Assembly (NCBI GenBank): GCA_023406915.1
Contig: JAEXTR010000159.1
Span: forward strand, 1 to 11,732
DNA: 11,732 nt
DNA from: Bacteroidota bacterium
Lineage (GTDB): Bacteria; Bacteroidota; Ignavibacteria; Ignavibacteriales; Ignavibacteriaceae
Direction: 5' to 3'
Every line of letters begins with the position of its first letter. Position 1 is the stretch's first letter. This document shows positions 1 through 8,326 of the stretch, in pieces. The notes beneath the pieces were generated by a model. The model did not search any database, was not told the origin of the DNA, and was given only the letters and a program-made list of their open reading frames with translations. The translations under genes and the position numbers were made by a program.

Positions 1-517
1 ATGGATACTCTTTCACCCGTTCGGTCAGTGGATGACCTACGAATACCGCATCGACCCCATGCATCTTATACATTGCTTCTTCAAAGGTGAAAACTACCAG
101 CATTTTATCCACGATCTTTCGGATCGTTTTAATTCTTCCTTTTCCCCATGCCCACACCTGCGGAGAGATATAGTAGATTATTTTCACCCCTTTTTTGTGA
201 AGCTCTTTTGCAATGGAGAGATTGAAACCAGGATAGTCAACCAGTATCACCGTTTTAATGCTCTCGTTCTCGGCATAGTTCAGGATATCTCTCTTCACTT
301 TTCTGATAAAAGGCAGATGCTTCACCACTTCTATCAGACCAAGAAAAGCAAAGTCACTGATATGATAGAGGAGGCACACACCCTCTGCTTTCATCTTATC
401 ACCACCGATGCCCGTGAAAGTAAGGTCAGGGTGCTTCTGATTCAGCACACGAATCAGGGCTGCAGCGTGCAGATCACCAGAGGCTTCACCGGCAACAATG
501 AGAATATTCTGCTTCAT
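1..517 (-). CDS. lpxB: Lipid-A-disaccharide synthase LpxB (N-terminal 172 residues, cut by window edge)
   Basis: This is the N-terminal part of the GT19 glycosyltransferase that joins UDP-2,3-diacylglucosamine to lipid X, giving the lipid A disaccharide-1-phosphate at the inner face of the cytoplasmic membrane. The reading frame runs from ATG at 517 off the left edge, giving 172 codons of about 380 expected. Visible family motifs are GEASGD at residues 10-15 (nucleotide-sugar fold entry loop), VDYPGFNL around 93-100, SPQVWAWGKGRI around 118-129, and GHPL around 161-164. The start lies 3 nt past the stop of the upstream phosphatase gene, so translation is probably coupled; the Shine-Dalgarno sequence is weak. 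It is the last visible gene of a five-gene cluster. Identification is secure from the motifs. The C-terminal UDP-binding half is not visible. Confidence 0.95.
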   Translation of the reverse strand, partial: MKQNILIVAGEASGDLHAAALIRVLNQKHPDLTFTGIGGDKMKAEGVCLLYHISDFAFLGLIEVVKHLPFIRKVKRDILNYAENESIKTVILVDYPGFNLSIAKELHKKGVKIIYYISPQVWAWGKGRIKTIRKIVDKMLVVFTFEEAMYKMHGVDAVFVGHPLTERVKEYP

Positions 518-520
518 CTC

Positions 521-1288
521 TTAACCCCGCATATACAAGGCACGTCGCTTCAGCTCTGCCTGATGCCGTTTTTTCAAACGTCGTTTGTTTGTAATGACTG
601 CAAGCTTTTCTTTCACATCCTTAAAGTTACGATATGGTGAAAACGGAATTCGTTCCTTTTCACAGAATTTCAGTAATGCATCTTTCGCAAAAATAAAATC
701 GCAATACTGAGCCGCACACATATCAGAATGACCATTACCGATATACACAGTATAGTCTTCATCTGCACTGGTGATGACGACACGATTTCTCTTACAATGG
801 GCACATAACCTGCATTCTTCATCCTGCAGGGAAAACTCCAGCTTCATTGCACCATCATCCCGAAAGACCAGGTGGTTGCTGAACACCGGGATGTTCGTGA
901 TCCCTTCCCTTTCCAACAGGAGCCGGATATAAAAATCCATTCCATCACTCAGGATGGCGCACTCAAAATTTCTCCCGGCAGCAAACTGTAAGAACTCCTT
1001 AAATGCCGGATCAAGCGAGTACTGGAGTACGAAGCTGCGCAAACTCTCCTCATTCATTGGCGGCAGCGTTTCAAGCAGTCTTCTCCACCCTTCGGTAGTG
1101 CTCAAACTCTGATTATTCATTGCAATCAGAATCTCATCCACACGATTGCTATCACCCAGCACCCTGAATATCTGCTCACCGATATCCTCTGTGGATATCG
1201 TTCCGTCAAAATCGATATACACCCTTACTTTTCTATCGGGTTGTATAACAGGTGCCGGACTTGTTGCCGCTGAAGCTGCTGTGTTCAC
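521..1288 (-). CDS. MtnX-like HAD-IB family phosphatase
   Basis: This is a 255-residue cytosolic HAD-superfamily phosphatase related to MtnX (methionine salvage) and phosphoserine phosphatase. Motif I is DFDGT with the catalytic Asp pair D26/D28. Motif II is the ILSDGMD segment with S114. The motif III region reads YIGNGHSD (184-189), where the usual GD is GN but the second Asp, D189, is kept. A C-x2-C-x2-C-K cluster (C159, C162, C165) lies between motifs II and III, as in Bacillus MtnX. The C-terminus (234-255) is strongly Lys/Arg-rich, and the first 20 residues are Ala/Pro-rich and outside the fold. The start is GTG at 1288. It overlaps the preceding gene's TGA by 4 nt (GTGA) and has a GAAAGG Shine-Dalgarno 6 nt upstream. 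I see no other methionine-salvage gene here, so the substrate is unknown; the position before lpxB does not prove a lipid A role. Confidence 0.85.
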   Translation of the reverse strand: MNTAASAATSPAPVIQPDRKVRVYIDFDGTISTEDIGEQIFRVLGDSNRVDEILIAMNNQSLSTTEGWRRLLETLPPMNEESLRSFVLQYSLDPAFKEFLQFAAGRNFECAILSDGMDFYIRLLLEREGITNIPVFSNHLVFRDDGAMKLEFSLQDEECRLCAHCKRNRVVITSADEDYTVYIGNGHSDMCAAQYCDFIFAKDALLKFCEKERIPFSPYRNFKDVKEKLAVITNKRRLKKRHQAELKRRALYMRG

Positions 1289-1944
1289 TGGATACCTTTC
1301 ACCAGTTTCAACACATCAACAAAATCGCCACACTTCATCCTGCAGTAGTAAACACCGTTCTCGAGGTCGCTCAGGTCCCACTCATACTCATTCAGGTTGT
1401 TTCCTGTAGCCGTAAAAACCACTTCCTTTGCCTGCTTAAACTTCAGGGTGTAGAGTTCCAAGAGAACCCTGGAGCCTGCTGGCACGGTATACCGGATGAC
1501 CGTAGTAGCAAGGAATGGATTCGGGTCTGCCGCATCAAGCTTATAGCCAGGAAATTTATCCTTTCTGAAATACAGCTCCGTAAAAAAGACTTCATAAGGC
1601 TGCCCCAGAGTATCAATCGCAGTCAAACGGTAATACTGATCCCCCTGAGTGTATGGGGTGTGCGGCACCATATACAGCTTTGGTGTTTCACTTACTTCAT
1701 AAGGTACTTTTGCAACTTCGACCCATGCCGTATCCTCAGAAGCACTCTTCAGGTAGTGTTCAATTCTGAACATTGCAATAAAGTCAACAGGTTCTGCACT
1801 CCATCGCAAATTGATTGTATTCTCCTCCTGCTCAGCATAAAAGCCAATAAAGACTTTTTCCCTGCCGGTTTCATTCTTACCCTGCGGTAATGCTGTTGCA
1901 GTCAGCAGAAGCAACACATTCAGAAGAAGGAGCAGCTGTTTCAT
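1285..1944 (-). CDS. Small secreted protein: signal peptide, FnIII-like domain and T9SS type A sorting-like C-terminal domain
   Basis: This 219-residue protein of unknown specific function is predicted to be exported. Residues 1-18 form a signal peptide with a Leu-rich core and an ATA-type cleavage site; there is no lipobox Cys. Residues 32-127 look like a single FnIII/Ig-like beta-sandwich (NLRWS, then YYRLTAIDTLG). Residues 140-219 match the T9SS type A sorting domain pattern: PNPFLATTVIRYTVP near 141-155, a hydrophobic 'VLLELYTL' strand, then WDLSDLENGVYYCRMKCGD and a final KLVKG. Such tails direct proteins of Bacteroidota/Ignavibacteriota across the outer membrane. The protein is unusual in consisting almost only of FnIII plus sorting tail, with no enzymatic module. 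ATG at 1944 follows the smc stop by 1 nt, and its own stop overlaps the next gene. The domain calls are by eye. Confidence 0.75.
   Translation of the reverse strand: MKQLLLLLNVLLLLTATALPQGKNETGREKVFIGFYAEQEENTINLRWSAEPVDFIAMFRIEHYLKSASEDTAWVEVAKVPYEVSETPKLYMVPHTPYTQGDQYYRLTAIDTLGQPYEVFFTELYFRKDKFPGYKLDAADPNPFLATTVIRYTVPAGSRVLLELYTLKFKQAKEVVFTATGNNLNEYEWDLSDLENGVYYCRMKCGDFVDVLKLVKGIQ
1295..1300 (-). promoter_or_regulatory. Ribosome binding site supporting the GTG start of the HAD phosphatase
   Basis: The minus strand reads GAAAGG with a 6-nt spacer to GTG at 1288. It lies inside the end of the upstream coding region and supports the GTG start overlapping the TGA stop (GTGA). No in-frame ATG is available before the catalytic DFDGT motif. 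Confidence 0.6.
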
Positions 1945-1945
1945 A

Positions 1946-4900
1946 TCAGGATACCAGATTGAGGTCTTCGTTAAACTTAACGCTCACCAACTTGGACACA
2001 CCCTCTTCCTGCATAGTGACACCATACAGCACGTCAGCAGCTTCCATCGTACGCTTATTGTGGGTAACGATGATAAACTGAGTGTTATGGCTGAACTCCC
2101 TGATAATTTTTGTAAACCGGTCAACATTAGCATCATCAAGCGGTGCGTCAATTTCATCCAGAATACAGAATGGACTCGGTTTTACGAGGTAAATTGCGAA
2201 CAAGAGAGCAATTGCTGTGAGAGTTTTTTCTCCTCCCGATAGCAACTCGATGGATGTTGGCCGCTTTCCTTTAGGTTTTGCGATAATCTCGATTTTCCCT
2301 TCGAGCGGATCTGCCCCCTCCTCAAGACGAAGGTCAGCCTCATCACCAGGGTTAAACAAACCTCTGAAGATCTTTATGAAGTTAGCACGGATCTGCTCAA
2401 AAGTATCCATAAAGAGCTGCTTAGCGGTGGTATCAATTTCCATAATTGCCCGCATCAGATCTTTCTCTGATTCAATCAGGTCCTTTTCCTGTCCCTGCAT
2501 AAGGTCAAGTCGCTCTTTTTCCTCAGCATATTCTTCGTAAGCCAGTGAGTTCACAGGACCCAGATTCAGCAACTGTTTCTCCAGTTGATTCAGCTCATTC
2601 TTCTTGCCGATAAAATCAAACATATCCAGGTCTTCGAACTCCTTCAGTTCAATTTCCTGATCATACTTATGCCTGATGTTATTCCGCAGGTTATTTGAGT
2701 TGATAACTGCTTCATTTACTTTAAGATCGATCCGGTGCACCGTGCTGTTAATATCATCATGCTCCTGCCTCAGTACTTTCAGGCGCTTATCAAATCCCTC
2801 AATGGAGCTTCGGGTATCATTGTACTCAGTTTCAACAGCTTCGAGAGCTCTTTTTTGAACGTCCCTGGACTCCCTCAGATCGAACAGTGCATCATCATGC
2901 TCTTCGATCTTATAGGTGAGGGTCTGGACTTCTTCATTAGCATTGGCTATTTCAGTGTTTCTTTTCTGGATAGTCTGCTGAATCGTAATAATTGAGTCTG
3001 CATTTCTTCTTCGCTCATTCTCTGTGTTTTTCTTTTCACCCAGTTTCCGTTCAATAGTAATGCGGAGTGTATTGACTCTGGTGGAAAGTTCACTGAATTC
3101 CTTTTCAGCTCCCGAGAATGCAGTCTGGAGTGCCTCCCGCTCGCTCTCAGCGGCAGCGCGGTCGGCATCCCGTTTTTCTACAGATTCGCTAAGCTGGGTG
3201 AGGGTTGTTTCAAGCACGGATGTGCGTGAGACCAATTGCTGCAGGTCAGACCTGACTTTTTCAATCTCTTCTGCGGTCTTATTCTTTTCAAATTCAAACT
3301 GTGCAATCTGCTTCTCAATTGAACCAACCTCATTGTAGAGGAGCTTCTCCTTTTCGGCAAGCACTTTTAGGTCAATCTGAGTCAACAGTTGTTCTGTTTC
3401 GCTCACGGCATTATTTACCGCCTGGTATTCCTGTTCCATAGCCGGTAATGAAGCGAGTAAGTCTTTCAGTAATTGCCTTCTACCAAAGATTGTATCATCT
3501 GCGCGCGGAATTGCACCACCATCAATAAAACCCTGCTTACTGATATAGTCGCCCTGTAATGTTGCAAAACTGAATTCCGGATATCTTGAGTACAAGGCAA
3601 GTGCATGCTCAAGGGTATCAATAATAACCGTTCCGGAGATTATCTCGTGCAGCAATGGTTTCCACCGGTCATCAGCATCAATCTCTTGTTCTGCCCACGC
3701 CAGGAAACCTGCCTCAACAGCAAGCTTCTTTCTTCTTCTGGAGTGAAGAAAGTCTGAAAAACGCTCTGAAAGCGTCTTCTTCATCTCAGTCGCCCTCCGT
3801 TGCAGATAGAAAGTAGCCTTTCCTGCATTTTTATCACGAAGCAGCCCAACTGCGTAATTGAGATCTTCAAATGCAGTAATCAGAATTGCATTCAGATTTG
3901 CCTTTAATGATGCTTCAATGGCGAAACGGTATTGCTCACGGGAGTTGACCACACCTGCGAGCAGGGGGAACTCTTTTCCTTTCCATGAATCATCTTCGTA
4001 CAGCGTTTTCGTACCGGTCGAGAGTCCTTCCAGTGAATTGAGTAAGTCCTGAAGGAAAGTGATTCTCTGCTCAACGGCAGTGAATGCAGACTTTTTCTCC
4101 ATCGCCTCTGAGCGCAGGTTTTGAAGTCTTACTTCAAGTTCTTCCTTTTCCTTTTGCTTTACAGCATAGAGTTGGTTTGCATCCTTCAGGCGGTTTTCGG
4201 CATCAGTCTTTTCATCATTAAGGTCAGCGATAAAACCAACGCTTTTTGCCATGGTTCCAGTAAGCTGCTGTATCTGTTCATTTCGTTTCCGGATACCGGT
4301 TTCAACGCGCTCATGTTCTGCCTTTGCTTTCTCGAGATCGTTCTTCAGCGAAGTCAGGTTTTTGTATATCTCAAACGATTTTTGTTCCGCCTGTTTAGCA
4401 GACTGGCGCTGAGCTTCAATACTCTGCCTTTGGGCTTCAACTGCTTCAGAGGAAGACTGCAATTCTTTGGTCAGTTTCTCAATTTCAGCCTCAAGCAGAC
4501 CTTCTTTCTCGCGTGCCTCTTCAACAGATTCCTCTGCATAGGCTAACTGATCTTTCAGTTCTTCAATTTCCGTAGTGTGCCTTTGAATCTGGCGCGTCAG
4601 GGATTTTTTGGCTTCTTCTGAAACGGATATTCCCTGTTCCTCCTTGTATATTTTTTCCGTCAGAAGGGCAAGAGCGTTTCGCTTATCCTTCAGGGCACCT
4701 TCAATGACTGAGAGTTTTGCCCGGATATCTGCTGACTCACGTTCACACTCAGCGAGAGCGCGATCATTCTCCTTCCGTTTTTCCACCAGGGTTTCACGTT
4801 CCTCTTTCCAGACTTTCTCATTCCTGGTCAGCAATGCAATTTCACGCTCTGCAATAGCAAATTCAAGTTCAGTAACCACCTGTTTCAGTGAGTTCGCCTT

Positions 4901-5539
4901 ATCGGCTTTCTTCGCCTGCCGCTCAAGAGAAGCAACTTTTTTCTCCACCTCAGACACAATATCCCGCACACGGTTCAGTTCGCCCTTCACCTCTTCAAGC
5001 TTTTTCAGGGTTGTTCTGCGGCGGTGTTTGTATTTATTCACGCCGGCGGCTTCTTCAAACATCTGTCTGCGGTCATCAGCCTTATTATTCAGAATCTGTT
5101 CAACCATTTTTAATTCAATAACCGAATAGGCATTTGAAGCCATTCCAGTATCCATAAAAAGGTTGGTGATATCTTTCAGACGGCAGATGTTTTTGTTCAG
5201 CAGGTATTCACTCTCACCAGAGCGAAAAATTCTGCGGGTAATGGTAACCTCATCATACTCTGTAGGCAGCACACCCCGGTTATTCTTGATCGTCAGTGAC
5301 ACCTCAGCCATACCAGTGGCTTTCCGGTCTGCTGTACCATTGAAGATCACGTTCTCCATTTTATCACTTCTCAGGGTTGAGCTCTTCTGTTCTCCCAGAC
5401 ACCAGCGGATTGCATCCACAATGTTCGTTTTTCCGCAGCCGTTTGGTCCTACGATGGACGTAATTCCAGGGGTGAAGATCACATTCGTCTTCTGAAGGAA
5501 GGATTTAAAGCCAAGTATTTCGAGTTTTGATAAATACAA
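1946..5539 (-). CDS. smc: Chromosome segregation/condensation ATPase SMC
   Basis: This is a full-length bacterial SMC (1197 residues), the ATPase that dimerises and, in other bacteria, works with ScpA and ScpB to extrude and organise chromosomal DNA. The N-terminal head has Walker A GPNGCGKTN at 31-39 and the conserved FEEAAGVNKYK at 161-171. A long coiled coil spans about 175-510. The hinge covers about 515-690 (LLAGVV near 526, GGAIPR near 675). A second coiled coil reaches about 1030. The C-terminal head has the ABC signature LSGGEKT at 1100-1106, Walker B ILDEID with D1128/E1129, and the switch His H1160. All catalytic residues are present. The start is TTG at 5539: the same frame meets the upstream gene's TAA two codons earlier and no ATG is available; the resulting N-terminus MYLSKLEILGFKSF is canonical. 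The Shine-Dalgarno is poor, so coupling to the gene 3 nt upstream is likely. No scpA or scpB is in the window. Confidence 0.97.
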   Translation of the reverse strand: MYLSKLEILGFKSFLQKTNVIFTPGITSIVGPNGCGKTNIVDAIRWCLGEQKSSTLRSDKMENVIFNGTADRKATGMAEVSLTIKNNRGVLPTEYDEVTITRRIFRSGESEYLLNKNICRLKDITNLFMDTGMASNAYSVIELKMVEQILNNKADDRRQMFEEAAGVNKYKHRRRTTLKKLEEVKGELNRVRDIVSEVEKKVASLERQAKKADKANSLKQVVTELEFAIAEREIALLTRNEKVWKEERETLVEKRKENDRALAECERESADIRAKLSVIEGALKDKRNALALLTEKIYKEEQGISVSEEAKKSLTRQIQRHTTEIEELKDQLAYAEESVEEAREKEGLLEAEIEKLTKELQSSSEAVEAQRQSIEAQRQSAKQAEQKSFEIYKNLTSLKNDLEKAKAEHERVETGIRKRNEQIQQLTGTMAKSVGFIADLNDEKTDAENRLKDANQLYAVKQKEKEELEVRLQNLRSEAMEKKSAFTAVEQRITFLQDLLNSLEGLSTGTKTLYEDDSWKGKEFPLLAGVVNSREQYRFAIEASLKANLNAILITAFEDLNYAVGLLRDKNAGKATFYLQRRATEMKKTLSERFSDFLHSRRRKKLAVEAGFLAWAEQEIDADDRWKPLLHEIISGTVIIDTLEHALALYSRYPEFSFATLQGDYISKQGFIDGGAIPRADDTIFGRRQLLKDLLASLPAMEQEYQAVNNAVSETEQLLTQIDLKVLAEKEKLLYNEVGSIEKQIAQFEFEKNKTAEEIEKVRSDLQQLVSRTSVLETTLTQLSESVEKRDADRAAAESEREALQTAFSGAEKEFSELSTRVNTLRITIERKLGEKKNTENERRRNADSIITIQQTIQKRNTEIANANEEVQTLTYKIEEHDDALFDLRESRDVQKRALEAVETEYNDTRSSIEGFDKRLKVLRQEHDDINSTVHRIDLKVNEAVINSNNLRNNIRHKYDQEIELKEFEDLDMFDFIGKKNELNQLEKQLLNLGPVNSLAYEEYAEEKERLDLMQGQEKDLIESEKDLMRAIMEIDTTAKQLFMDTFEQIRANFIKIFRGLFNPGDEADLRLEEGADPLEGKIEIIAKPKGKRPTSIELLSGGEKTLTAIALLFAIYLVKPSPFCILDEIDAPLDDANVDRFTKIIREFSHNTQFIIVTHNKRTMEAADVLYGVTMQEEGVSKLVSVKFNEDLNLVS

Positions 5540-5542
5540 TGA

Positions 5543-8119
5543 TTACGACTTACTGCTAAATTCTTGAATAGTCTGAAACAGGTAATCCAGCGCTGCATTC
5601 TGACTCTGGAAATAGTACATTATCCCCCCCAGCAGCACAACAATTACGAATATCCCATAGATATACACATAGCGGGGATGGATATCAAAGATTACATAAA
5701 TACCCTTAAACAACCGGTACATACAGGACACCACGAAAAATCCCAGGAGAATCCAGACAGCTGTGTCAATGCCATTGATATGCATCACGCGGTACAGGAT
5801 AGTACCAACAGGGATGAGCAATCCAAAAGGCAAGAATGACCACACCATAGTATGATATGCGTTGCTCAGATATACCTTATTGGTTACAAACAATGATGCA
5901 AATTTGATGATAAGGGTAAAGAACAGGAATTTCGCCATGACAGCTGCTGACAGAATCAGCAAGGCTTCCATTGGGTGCCATGCGAGGTAGCTGACAGCAT
6001 TCAGGAGGGTTTCACTACCAAAGGCTCCTACCACTCTTTCAAAATAGGTGGAGTATCGAAGTCCCGAAAGAATATTACTTACCAACAACGAAATTGAGGC
6101 TGACAGTATCAGAGCAAGAATCGTGGTCTGCAGTACAGATAACTGACGAAGATCACGTACATCACTAAAAAAGTTGTAAGGACGCAACAAAGCCCTTCCG
6201 GCATCTTCCCTGAATTTTCTGCCTGAATTGAAGAGCAGCCCGATCAGGATTGCAAGCATAATTCCAAAAATGATAAAGATAAACGGAGCATCATCTTTGC
6301 TTACCCCAAGTGGGATCGTCTTCCGCTCCTTATTCTGTAAAAACGACTGAATAACCTTATAACCCAGTCTGTTCGGGTTACGGTCTTCACCCAGTACCCC
6401 CAGATAGATCACCTTATGTTCATTATATCCTGAGACAATAGATTGATAGTGTGCTCTGAAATCAAACATGGTTTTGATAAAAAACCCGGCACTCTGATGC
6501 TCCTGCATAAAGGAAAGCAGCTGCTCATAAAAATAGGCCTGCGCCTCCTGACTGTGTGCATTGGTTCTGCCGTTGGTTGCTCCCAGGTTGGCGATGTATC
6601 CTGCTTCGGAAATAAACACCCTTCCGCTTCCTCTTTGCTCAGCAATCTCTTCATACAGAGGCAGTTGCTCATCCAGCGGATCATCGTGGAACTCATAACC
6701 GTACAGATCAATGTTTTCAATCTCTTTCAGTGTTTTATCAGCAAATGATGCGTATACAGTTGCAGATGTAAGCTTCTTTGCCTCCAACCCAAGATCAGAG
6801 AGAAATAGTCTGTGGTTCTGTCCGGTTGAGATATATGAGTGTCCCAGTCCGATTCCACCGATAGAACTGAAATTCCGGTATGCCCGGACAAACTGTGTAA
6901 GATAACTTTTTGCGTAGTCAAAAAAGAGCGTACTTTCAATTACCTGTTCCGGAATGCTTCCAACGGGTAATTCGATGAATGCAATCAATCCAATCTGGCG
7001 GCAGACATATAGCAGATAGGGGTGCGGGGCGTGCCGTGCAAACCGAACTGCATTAAAACCTGCATCCTTGATCAGTCTCAGGTCTTTTTCCATTTGAGCA
7101 TAGGAGCTCATCATCCCATACTCCCCATTCGACGGATAGTAGGTAACACCGTTCATACGGTATGGAGAACCGTTCAGAATAGCGGTCTGTTCACCGGCTT
7201 TCAGGCTGAAGTAGGAGACCGGCAGCGTGATCTGATAAACCGTTCTTTCCCCCTGCAGCAGGGAAATATCCAGCGTATATGAAACCGGTGATTCAGGAGA
7301 CCACAACTGAGGGATTGAAAATGAAAGAGGTACCGTGATATTTTTGCCGCTTCCCCGGCGGATAGTAACAGGAGTTTTTGAGTTAACGATCTCACCCCCG
7401 CCAAGACGATCACTGATACTGATTTGTACAGTAAACTCACTGACATTTCCTGCACTATCCCGACGAACGCCGGATTGCAGATTTTCCAGAGAGATACTGA
7501 ACTCAGACTTTACGGTTTTTCCCTGCACCAGTTCAGCCTTGTAACCATAATCACTGATATGAACTATTGAGGTTCGTCTGATATAAACATCACGGAAAAT
7601 ACCAGCATATTCTGCCGGGTACTGGAAACGCTGGCTAAGGGGGAAGGTAACACCAGATTTAGAGGCGGGAATCACCTTAACACTCAGTCGGTTTGGTTCA
7701 TTGCTCCGTAACTGATCCTGAGGCAGTAATAATGAGAATGGAAACTCACCCCCCGGGTGTTTTCCAATAATCGCGTTATTCAGGACAATTTCTGCAGCGT
7801 GACTGATGCCCAGGAAAGTGAGATAGAAGGAGCTTCCTGCAATCTCTTCTTTCTTCAGGCGAAATTCTTTTTCAAAGAGTAGAGTAGTTTCCCCTTTGAT
7901 AATGGAAGGTATCATAGCCTGCACGGTAACGGCATCTTCCTCGTCCGCCTCCCGAACATTCCACTTCCCGTTCAGCGGAATAATAGAGCGGGTATCAGAG
8001 TTTTCATAATACGAAAGCTGTTCAGTAGTGGTTTCGTAACCGGGCAGATCCTTTATAATTGTTTGCGCGTGAACCGGAAGAATGAGGAGAATCAGTAACA
8101 GCAGCGTACGGTATCTCAA
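5543..8119 (-). CDS. Membrane-anchored GH2-like protein, probable catalytic pseudoenzyme with C-terminal Yip1-like membrane domain
   Basis: This is an 858-residue protein. Residues 1-18 are a signal peptide ending VHA. A GH2 sugar-binding jelly roll spans about 47-185, an Ig-like sandwich about 186-305, and a GH2-type TIM barrel about 310-600. The barrel has the NAVRFARHAPHPYLL segment at 356-370 and the FIELP strand at 381-385. The Glu at the nucleophile position, E505, is kept in VFISEAG. The usual acid/base site (LGNE) reads LGHS at 425-428, so Asn-Glu is replaced by His-Ser. Residues 612-630 are a first membrane helix. Roughly five more follow between 660 and 838, preceded by RPYNFFSDV, resembling the Yip1 domain family. 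The signal peptide places the GH2 part in the periplasm. The start is TTG at 8119 with AGGAAAG 6 nt upstream. It leads the smc-lpxB cluster. Inference: a non-hydrolytic carbohydrate-binding sensor or scaffold; the function is unknown. Confidence 0.8.
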   Translation of the reverse strand: MRYRTLLLLILLILPVHAQTIIKDLPGYETTTEQLSYYENSDTRSIIPLNGKWNVREADEEDAVTVQAMIPSIIKGETTLLFEKEFRLKKEEIAGSSFYLTFLGISHAAEIVLNNAIIGKHPGGEFPFSLLLPQDQLRSNEPNRLSVKVIPASKSGVTFPLSQRFQYPAEYAGIFRDVYIRRTSIVHISDYGYKAELVQGKTVKSEFSISLENLQSGVRRDSAGNVSEFTVQISISDRLGGGEIVNSKTPVTIRRGSGKNITVPLSFSIPQLWSPESPVSYTLDISLLQGERTVYQITLPVSYFSLKAGEQTAILNGSPYRMNGVTYYPSNGEYGMMSSYAQMEKDLRLIKDAGFNAVRFARHAPHPYLLYVCRQIGLIAFIELPVGSIPEQVIESTLFFDYAKSYLTQFVRAYRNFSSIGGIGLGHSYISTGQNHRLFLSDLGLEAKKLTSATVYASFADKTLKEIENIDLYGYEFHDDPLDEQLPLYEEIAEQRGSGRVFISEAGYIANLGATNGRTNAHSQEAQAYFYEQLLSFMQEHQSAGFFIKTMFDFRAHYQSIVSGYNEHKVIYLGVLGEDRNPNRLGYKVIQSFLQNKERKTIPLGVSKDDAPFIFIIFGIMLAILIGLLFNSGRKFREDAGRALLRPYNFFSDVRDLRQLSVLQTTILALILSASISLLVSNILSGLRYSTYFERVVGAFGSETLLNAVSYLAWHPMEALLILSAAVMAKFLFFTLIIKFASLFVTNKVYLSNAYHTMVWSFLPFGLLIPVGTILYRVMHINGIDTAVWILLGFFVVSCMYRLFKGIYVIFDIHPRYVYIYGIFVIVVLLGGIMYYFQSQNAALDYLFQTIQEFSSKS

Positions 8120-8125
8120 TGTTTG

Positions 8126-8132
8126 CTTTCCT
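8126..8132 (-). promoter_or_regulatory. Ribosome binding site deciding the TTG start of the GH2-like gene
   Basis: The minus strand reads AGGAAAG with 6 nt to TTG at 8119. No ATG or GTG occurs in frame nearby upstream. The residues that follow form a proper signal peptide, so TTG is the likely initiation codon. Confidence 0.7.
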
Positions 8133-8161
8133 GTGCAGAAAATGAAAAAATCAGAACAACA

Positions 8162-8191
8162 AATATACTATTATCAGGGAGGGGAAATCAA
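8162..8191 (-). promoter_or_regulatory. Candidate sigma70-like promoter of the GH2-like/smc/lpxB cluster
   Basis: On the minus strand TTGATT (8191-8186) and TATATT (8167-8162) are separated by 18 nt. This would give a transcript starting near 8155 with a leader of about 36 nt before the TTG start. An overlapping alternative -10 (GATAAT) sits a few bases upstream. This is pattern-based only. Confidence 0.45.
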
Positions 8192-8326
8192 CTCAAATCA
8201 CCGTCCTTACAGCTCTGCGACTCCCAGAATGCTCACAATTCCCGCTTTTTTTCCTGTCTATTTATGCTAATTCAGGTAAAAACCTGCTTTTTGCTCATTT
8301 TTTCTCACACAAGCCCCATTTAAAAT

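Noticed and set aside
32..640. Plus-strand open frame of 202 codons
   Set aside because: It lies antisense to lpxB and the end of the HAD phosphatase gene, both of which have clear family motifs; no recognisable protein features of its own.
1252..1890. Plus-strand open frame of 212 codons
   Set aside because: Antisense shadow of the T9SS-tail protein gene, with Cys/Leu-rich composition typical of a complement frame and no recognisable domain.
4121..5129. Plus-strand open frames opposite the smc coiled coil
   Set aside because: They are Phe/Ser/Leu/Arg-rich complements of the Glu/Lys/Gln-rich coiled coil, a known composition artefact.
1946..5539. Possibility that SMC is a RecN/SbcC/Rad50-like ATPase
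   Set aside because: Full length, the hinge sequence, the FEEAAGVNKYK block and the LSGGEKTLTAIALLFAIY signature are specific to SMC.
8273..8286. Small hairpin CAGGT-AAAA-ACCTG followed by T-rich sequence in the intergenic region
   Set aside because: Only a 5-bp stem, no gene ends upstream of it on the plus strand, and the flank on the minus strand lacks a T run, so a terminator or ncRNA call is not supported.
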